Assembly: GCF_028476545.1 (NCBI RefSeq)
Contig: NW_026732363.1
Location: forward strand, 39,453-103,452
Length of the DNA: 64,000 bases
Reading direction: 5' to 3'
Source of the DNA: Physella acuta
Lineage: Eukaryota > Mollusca > Gastropoda > Physidae
Notes under the pieces: model-generated
The model's input: the letters and a program-made list of their open reading frames with translations, nothing else
Database searches by the model: none
Told to the model about the DNA's origin: nothing
Made by a program: the position numbers and the translations under genes
Shown: positions 62,901-64,000 of the stretch, piece after piece
Position numbering within the stretch: position 1 is the first letter of the stretch
How the letters are laid out: the number at the start of each line of letters is the position of its first letter

Positions 62901-63516
62901 GTGACTTGCCCCTACATATGTCATGTGACTCCCACAGATGTTCCATCAATTGGCCAGTCGTGACCAGGGCAAGGACAGCGGTGATGGCAAGACAACTGAG
63001 GAGATTTTTTTGGTAGGTCCAGGGAGGTAATCTTTTAGTTGGTGGGTCAAGGGAGGTAATCTTTTAGTTGGTGGGTCCAGGGAGGTAATCTTTCAGTTGG
63101 TGGGTCCAGGGAGGTAATCTTTCAGTTGGTGGGTCCAGGGAGGTAATCTTTTAGTTGGTGGGTCCAGGGAGGTAATCTTTCAGTTGGTGGGTCCAGGGAG
63201 GTAATCTTTTAGTTGGTGGGTCCAGGGAGGTAATCTTTCAGTTGGTGGGTCCAGGGAGGTAATCTTTTAGTTGGTGGGTCCAGGGAGGTAATCTTTTAGT
63301 TGGTGGGTCCAGGGAGGTAATCAGGAAGCCTTCCACTTGATGCATCAGTTTGATTGATTAAAAGGTTAAGCAACTGACATCTCCCTGCATTAACCCTTGA
63401 ACCCACTTGACAGAACTCTGGGCTCCAACAGCTGATGATAGACAACAACGACCTGCCTCCAACAACCAGCCGCGTCTTGTCTGAGGCATTCTTTGATGAA
63501 GTAGTCTTGACTGATG
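29695..63516 (+). CDS. C3-like: Complement C3-like gene 2, N-terminal part, 17 exons
   Basis: Exons: 29695-29974 (coding from 29883 or 29919), 46766-46938, 47270-47452, 48838-48908, 49337-49465, 50835-50886, 53329-53398, 54502-54607, 55366-55596, 56858-56951, 57369-57457, 58176-58289, 60567-60650, 60994-61188, 61335-61496, 62938-63012, 63414-63516. All borders are AG/GT and every phase joins. The product of about 660 residues starts with a signal peptide and runs through MG1 to MG6. Family marks: HIFIQTDKPIYTPRQTVKF (MG2), TVNFEVREY, TARYVHGKPVFG, FFKPGFPYTFQVQV, VGLVAVDKAVFLLN. The protein would be secreted and act in complement-like opsonisation; that is family knowledge. The window stops near where a C3 beta chain would end, so cleavage site, thioester and C345C are unseen. 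Introns are mostly minisatellite, many made from the splice junctions. Confidence 0.95.
29706..29882. repeat. Minisatellite, 29-bp unit, 6 copies, in the 5' UTR
   Basis: Core GAGGCTGGTGTAGACACATC, then ACTTCTAGC. It stops directly at the first ATG (AGCGAGG|ATGGAGG). Confidence 0.95.
29989..44240. repeat. 14.2-kb array of a 28-bp unit, about 508 copies, higher-order structure
   Basis: Core AATATATAGGTCTAAATATA, then TGAGCCTG or GGAGCCTG, with a few recurring variants. It starts about 14 bases after the signal-peptide donor and fills most of intron 1. The rare variant GGTCAGAATATAGGAGCCTG occurs at 31561, 35341, 38281 and 40941; the spacings 3780, 2940 and 2660 are exact multiples of 28 (135, 105 and 95 units), and the units after each follow nearly the same order. 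Confidence 0.98.
44241..44689. other. Non-repeat island in intron 1 of gene 2
   Basis: AT-rich unique sequence with a poly-C run near 44384-44403. No exon or regulatory element recognised. Confidence 0.6.
44690..46755. repeat. 2.1-kb array of 16/11-bp units
   Basis: Units ACACGACACAACCCTC and ACACAACCCTC alternate. Toward the right the 11-bp form with CCCTGACAC takes over. It stops about 10 bases before the acceptor of exon 2. A scatter of other forms (CACACACGACAC, CAAAATACAACC) sits at both ends. Confidence 0.97.
46766..46938 (+). CDS. C3-like: Gene 2 exon 2: MG1
   Basis: Acceptor ACTTCCAG, donor GTTAGT. Reads (S)TKFLLTVPKEASYDMDYTAV then VTAFDHTPGERETVELTYRG and further to LLNSTIFYFDA. 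The start fits MG1 of C3/A2M proteins. N-glycosylation motif NST. Phase 2 in, 1 out. Confidence 0.92.
46946..47135. repeat. Minisatellite, 21-bp unit, 9 copies, next to a donor
   Basis: Core TGTAACAAATCCCTGATTGA. Starts within about 8 bases of the exon 2 donor (GTTAGTAGTGTAACAAATCC), so the first unit joins the splice site. Confidence 0.96.
47270..47452 (+). CDS. C3-like: Gene 2 exon 3: MG1-MG2 border
   Basis: Acceptor ATTGGCAG (weak pyrimidine tract), donor GTCAGT. Reads DGSQNWTVVFPWQHMQELGE, a Cys-bearing strand, then HIFIQTDKPIYTPRQT. The last motif is nearly invariant in the family. Phase 1 in and out; the next exon continues VKF as expected (PxQTVKFR). Confidence 0.95.
47433..48612. repeat. 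Minisatellite, 26/22-bp units, about 48 copies, spans a splice donor
   Basis: Core TCTACACACCTAGACAGACA followed by GGTCAG. The first unit is coding (IYTPRQT), and each copy keeps the donor ACAG|GTCAGT. The last copy ends in ACAGACAAGCCA, which again matches exon sequence just upstream of the first unit. The same unit also forms the array at 55024-55283. Confidence 0.97.
48613..48837. other. Unique intron sequence
   Basis: Unique DNA up to the acceptor of exon 4; nothing recognised. Confidence 0.6.
48838..48908 (+). CDS. C3-like: Gene 2 exon 4: MG2
   Basis: Acceptor CACAAAG, donor GTGAGA. Reads VKFRIIAVDDSQRLAKYPVK then VDIK. Typical MG2 of the family. Phase 1 in, 0 out. Confidence 0.95.
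48909..49194. other. Intron with G-run
   Basis: Poly-G near 48957-48974, otherwise AT-rich unique sequence. Confidence 0.6.
49195..49315. repeat. Minisatellite, 23-bp unit, about 5 copies
   Basis: Core ACAAACTTTGTCAATATTTA. Ends about 20 bases before the acceptor of exon 5. Confidence 0.93.
49337..49465 (+). CDS. C3-like: Gene 2 exon 5: MG2-MG3
   Basis: Acceptor CCTTTAG, donor GTAGGG. Reads DVNHITVDRIRYSAEEAFKG then QEFELPKETKSGQWSISASF and EGP. 'GQWSISASF' matches 'GQWKIRAYY' of C3. Phase 0 at both ends. Confidence 0.93.
49466..49921. other. Intron sequence before hairpin repeat
   Basis: AT-rich, with many TCTAGATCTATATAG-like fragments; no exon or array recognised. Confidence 0.55.
50210..50281 (+). 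tRNA. tRNA-His, anticodon GTG
   Basis: 72 nt. Acceptor stem GCCGTGA/TCACGGC pairs fully, followed by A. D arm GTAT-AGTGGTTA-GTAC. Anticodon arm TCGCG-TTGTGGC-CGCGA with GTG. T arm CCAGG-TTCGAAT-CCTGG. The A box and B box of a pol III promoter are both present. The cloverleaf has no mismatch, but since the tRNA sits in a dispersed repeat it may be a mobile copy; expression cannot be judged. Confidence 0.85.
50472..50757. repeat. Hairpin, arms about 120-130 bp
   Basis: Arm 50472-50590 pairs with 50628 to about 50757; the 37-bp spacer is 50591-50627. The inner arm (around GCTTCCTCGAGCTGTGCAGG) is absent from the hairpin at 2745-2983, yet both arms here agree with each other. Confidence 0.93.
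50835..50886 (+). CDS. C3-like: Gene 2 exon 6: MG3 start
   Basis: Acceptor TGTCAAG, donor GTAAGT. Reads DNIASTTQTVNFEVREY. 'FEVREY' is a family hallmark (FEVKEY in C3). Phase 0 in, 1 out. Confidence 0.93.
51085..51132. mobile_element. Short fragment related to the CAGGGGCGTAG MITE family
   Basis: 48 bp from CAGGGGTGGGGGTGACA to CTCGCTATGCCACTG. The ends and GGGTGACA resemble the MITEs at 15245 and 15631, but the middle is lost and no target duplication is seen. Confidence 0.5.
51137..51363. repeat. Minisatellite, 28-bp unit, about 8 copies
   Basis: Core GAAGGCCCACACTATTATAC, then AATCTCTT. Joins directly onto the next array. Confidence 0.96.
51364..53315. repeat. Minisatellite, 48-bp unit, about 41 copies, ends at an acceptor
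   Basis: Core TAATTAGTAATTAGCTGCTG, then CAATATTTGCTCCAGTC. A 46-bp form (GCTGTGC) also occurs in runs. The real acceptor region reads GTCCTCCCCAGATTTTCAG|CCCAACTCC, while copies read GTCCTCCCCAACTC: they match on both sides but lack the AG-bearing stretch. Confidence 0.97.
53329..53398 (+). CDS. C3-like: Gene 2 exon 7: MG3
   Basis: Acceptor ATTTTCAG, donor GTGAGA. Reads AQLHIDNSVITRDLNWLGLN then VTA and a split Arg. Phase 1 in, 2 out. N-glycosylation motif NVT. Confidence 0.9.
53405..53642. repeat. Array of CCCTGACCCTTACACAAA-like 12/18-bp steps
   Basis: Starts just after the exon 7 donor (GTGAGATCATCCCTGACAC). Irregular mix of CCCTGA, CCCTTA and CACAAA steps. Confidence 0.93.
53740..54496. 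repeat. Minisatellite, 39/36-bp unit, about 20 copies, ends at an acceptor
   Basis: Core TTGGACTAAATATGTGAACC, then TACCCTGTTAGATTGTATG. The last copy runs into AACCCACTCAG|GTATGTCC, the acceptor of exon 8. Confidence 0.96.
54502..54607 (+). CDS. C3-like: Gene 2 exon 8: MG3
   Basis: Acceptor CACTCAG, donor GTAGGA. Reads (R)YVHGKPVFGAASIQLGI then WTPSLGTRLLPGASYFNM. 'YxxGKxVxG' is a hallmark of the family. Phase 2 in, 0 out. Confidence 0.95.
54608..55023. other. Intron sequence with C- and T-runs
   Basis: Poly-C then poly-T near 54827-54851 and a poly-A run near 54969-54979; no exon recognised. Confidence 0.6.
55024..55283. repeat. Second array of the exon 3-derived 26-bp unit, about 10 copies
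   Basis: Unit core TCTACACACCTAGACAGACA plus GGTCAG, the same as at 47433-48612, here alone in intron 8. It does not touch an exon (exon 9 begins 83 bases later). Confidence 0.97.
55366..55596 (+). CDS. C3-like: Gene 2 exon 9: MG3-MG4
   Basis: Acceptor TTTCTAG, donor GTCAGC. 77 codons from LKDGYYTKYVRLGSVLPSF through LYVNVNVTESATLENFTIVD to FFKPGFPYTFQ. 'FKPGxPYxF' is a hallmark at the start of MG4. N-glycosylation motifs NVT and NFT. Phase 0 at both ends. Confidence 0.96.
55757..56847. repeat. Minisatellite, 25-bp unit, about 43 copies, ends at an acceptor
   Basis: Core CTTGACAACCTAAGATCTTA. The last copies drop two bases (ACAACCAAGATC), and the final one reads CTTGACAACCTAACCATCAG|GTCCAG at the exon 10 acceptor. 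Confidence 0.97.
56858..56951 (+). CDS. C3-like: Gene 2 exon 10: MG4
   Basis: Acceptor CCATCAG, donor GTAGGT. Reads VQVNAQSGPPASKVMLYVKV then KYLDAENNVIQ. Matches 'VFVTNPDGSPAYRVPV' of C3. Phase 0 in, 1 out. Confidence 0.93.
56952..57368. other. Unique intron sequence
   Basis: AATTTGAGTATAATTAATTAG is duplicated near 56983-57035; otherwise nothing recognised. Confidence 0.6.
57369..57457 (+). CDS. C3-like: Gene 2 exon 11: MG4
   Basis: Acceptor TTCAAG, donor GTGAGT. Reads LGDTHFLDEVGALSISFNTP then DTAERIQFD. 'GxLSISFNTP' fits 'GVAKLSINTHP' of C3. Phase 1 in, 0 out. Confidence 0.92.
57505..58145. repeat. Minisatellite, mainly 44-bp unit made of two 22-bp halves
   Basis: Halves GGGGTGACTTGTACCATGAT and GGGGTGACTTATACCATGGT alternate. 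The left part is more diverged. Fills intron 11 but does not include the splice sites. Confidence 0.95.
58176..58289 (+). CDS. C3-like: Gene 2 exon 12: MG4-MG5
   Basis: Acceptor CATTCAG, donor GTTTGT. Reads AIVLDMYKVGFKEFKFEVNR then FNSVNRRYIHVQLEANVQ. 'YIHVQL' fits 'YLHLSV' at the start of MG5 in C3. Phase 0 at both ends. The last 15 coding bases are the first unit of the following array. Confidence 0.93.
58275..60516. repeat. Minisatellite, 22-bp unit with 12-bp partials, about 100 units, spans a splice donor
   Basis: Core GCCAATGTTCAGGTTTGTTG. The first unit is the exon end EANVQ and its donor; most copies keep TTCAG|GTTTGT. Variants: GCC/GTC and AATG/CACTG. Partial units GAAGCCAATGTT lack the donor. 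Confidence 0.97.
60567..60650 (+). CDS. C3-like: Gene 2 exon 13: MG5
   Basis: Acceptor TTCCTCAG, donor GTAAGA. Reads KNKDGVILLQYTKAETNQWA then NLDWITVY. Phase 0 at both ends. The end of the exon is the first unit of the intron array. Confidence 0.9.
60632..60993. repeat. Minisatellite, 28-bp unit, about 13 copies, fills a whole intron
   Basis: Core CTGGATAACTGTCTATGTAA, then GATATGGG. It begins inside exon 13 (LDWITVY and donor TAT|GTAAGA) and the last copy, CTGTCTATGTTCAG, forms the acceptor of exon 14. No other sequence is left in the intron. Confidence 0.97.
60994..61188 (+). CDS. C3-like: Gene 2 exon 14: MG5
   Basis: Acceptor GTTCAG, donor GTAGGT. 65 codons: VLAKGQIIYTTTVVRNTDG, NMRIVALYLFREELVIDSLF and DTPDYCLQE. 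Matches 'FRLVAYYTL' and 'DSVWVDVKDSC' of C3; the Cys is conserved. Phase 0 at both ends. Confidence 0.95.
61335..61496 (+). CDS. C3-like: Gene 2 exon 15: MG6
   Basis: Acceptor CTTGCAG, donor GTAATT. 54 codons with VSLSVPPSQAQLVSRP and RVGLVAVDKAVFLLNDK. 'VLVAVDKGVFVLNKK' in C3 is the direct counterpart and one of the best conserved stretches of the family. Phase 0 at both ends. Confidence 0.97.
61517..61640. repeat. Short tandem repeat, about 30-bp unit, 4 copies
   Basis: Core ATACATCAAAATCTATTCAC. Starts 20 bases after the exon 15 donor. Confidence 0.88.
61895..62098. repeat. Tandem repeat, 67-bp unit, 3 copies
   Basis: Core CTCAAATGGTTTGTGTGTCT, then AATGTTATTTGTGCC. Copies are almost identical. 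Confidence 0.95.
62176..62932. repeat. Minisatellite, 24-bp unit, about 31 copies, ends at an acceptor
   Basis: Core CTGTCATGTGACTTGCCCCT. The last copy reads CATGTGACTCCCACAG|ATG and forms the exon 16 acceptor; other copies lack the CACAG. Unit length divisible by three leaves open frames on both strands, not coding. Confidence 0.97.
62938..63012 (+). CDS. C3-like: Gene 2 exon 16: MG6
   Basis: Acceptor CCCACAG, donor GTAGGT. Reads MFHQLASRDQGKDSGDGKTT then EEIFL. Aligns with the C3 stretch around 'DIGCTPGSGKDYAGVF'; the Cys of that motif is Lys here. Phase 0 at both ends. Confidence 0.92.
63009..63322. repeat. Minisatellite, 29-bp unit, about 11 copies, spans a splice donor
   Basis: Core GGTGGGTCCAGGGAGGTAAT, then CTTTCAGTT. 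The first unit holds the real donor TTG|GTAGGTCC; copies read TTG|GTGGGTCC. Confidence 0.96.
63414..63516 (+). CDS. C3-like: Gene 2 exon 17: MG6, last exon seen
   Basis: Acceptor TTGACAG, donor GTGGGT (a donor 4 bases later is also possible). Reads NSGLQQLMIDNNDLPPTTSR then VLSEAFFDEVVLTDG. 'NSGLQ' fits 'DAGLTF' of C3. Phase 0 in, 1 out. No basic beta/alpha cleavage site is seen yet. Confidence 0.88.
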
Positions 63517-64000
63517 GTGGGTAATGGCATGTCATCTATGGTCATTCCAGATGTCACAATGTGTTTTTTGACTTTACACAGTATGAGGATGTATTGTAAT
63601 ATTGCAAAAAATCAAAAGTTCATTACATGTCCATAGTTTTTGTGTGTGTATAAGTGTATGTATAAGTGTGTGTCTTTCAACATGATAACTTGAGTACAGC
63701 TAGGCTGATGAAATTTCATATACAAGTATTATATCATATTTGTAGTTCTGTATCAACTTTTCAGCTATTTCTGATAATCGCAAGTGGGACTTATTATACT
63801 TTTTGTTTTTCAAAAACTTTAGTACTGTTTTAGATAGATGAACGAAATTTCACATATAAGTAAAAGATCTAACTTTCTGTCACATTTTGAGTAATTTCCA
63901 TTGACCAGAAGTAATAATTTAGAAGTAGTAATTTATGCTATTTCCGATTTCTCAAAAAATGCAAATGAATTTATAAAGTACTAATAATATTCCTCACTAT
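63517..64000. other. Intron 17 of gene 2, cut by window end
   Basis: AT-rich; a loosely repeated GATGAAATTTCATATACAAG / GAACGAAATTTCACATATAAG pair near 63706 and 63839. No exon recognised. Confidence 0.55.

Noticed and set aside
62279-63016. Open frames of 245 and 203 residues on both strands
   Set aside because: They come from a 24-bp unit, divisible by three, in an intron; the only coding part is exon 16 at the end.

Overview
The window looks like nuclear DNA of a lophotrochozoan invertebrate, most likely a gastropod mollusc. It has short exons with GT-AG introns, AT-rich non-repeat DNA, hAT-type DNA transposons and a eukaryotic tRNA-His, and no bacterial gene structure. The organism is an inference from style, not from a marker gene.

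Two genes of the thioester-containing complement C3 / alpha-2-macroglobulin family lie head to tail on the + strand. Gene 1 (682-11905) is only its 3' part: ten exons for the end of the MG8 receptor-binding domain, the Cys-rich linker and a complete C-terminal C345C/netrin domain with stop codon. Gene 2 (29695 to beyond 64000) is only its 5' part: a signal-peptide exon and sixteen further exons covering MG1 to MG6, about 660 residues, close to the length of a C3 beta chain. The thioester part of gene 2 must lie to the right of the window. Reading phase is consistent across every proposed splice junction in both genes.

About two thirds of the window (roughly 42 kb by my tally) is tandem repeat, in more than 30 unrelated arrays with units of 11-70 bp. 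The largest are a 7.5-kb 12-bp array between the genes and a 14.2-kb array of a 28-bp unit with visible higher-order repeats in intron 1 of gene 2. Many intronic arrays start or stop exactly at an exon edge, and their units are copies of the splice junction itself. Donor-side arrays keep the GT donor in their copies. Acceptor-side arrays lack the acceptor AG. One array copies the last codons and stop codon of gene 1 into its 3' UTR. This junction-derived growth of introns is the most unusual feature here.

Other content: a three-level nest of DNA transposons in an intron of gene 1 (4498-8330), three short hAT-like MITEs with 8-bp target duplications, and two inverted copies of a repeat that pairs a tRNA-His with a long hairpin (2745-3803 and 49926-50757). 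No retroviral or other viral relic, CRISPR array or bacterial gene was recognised.
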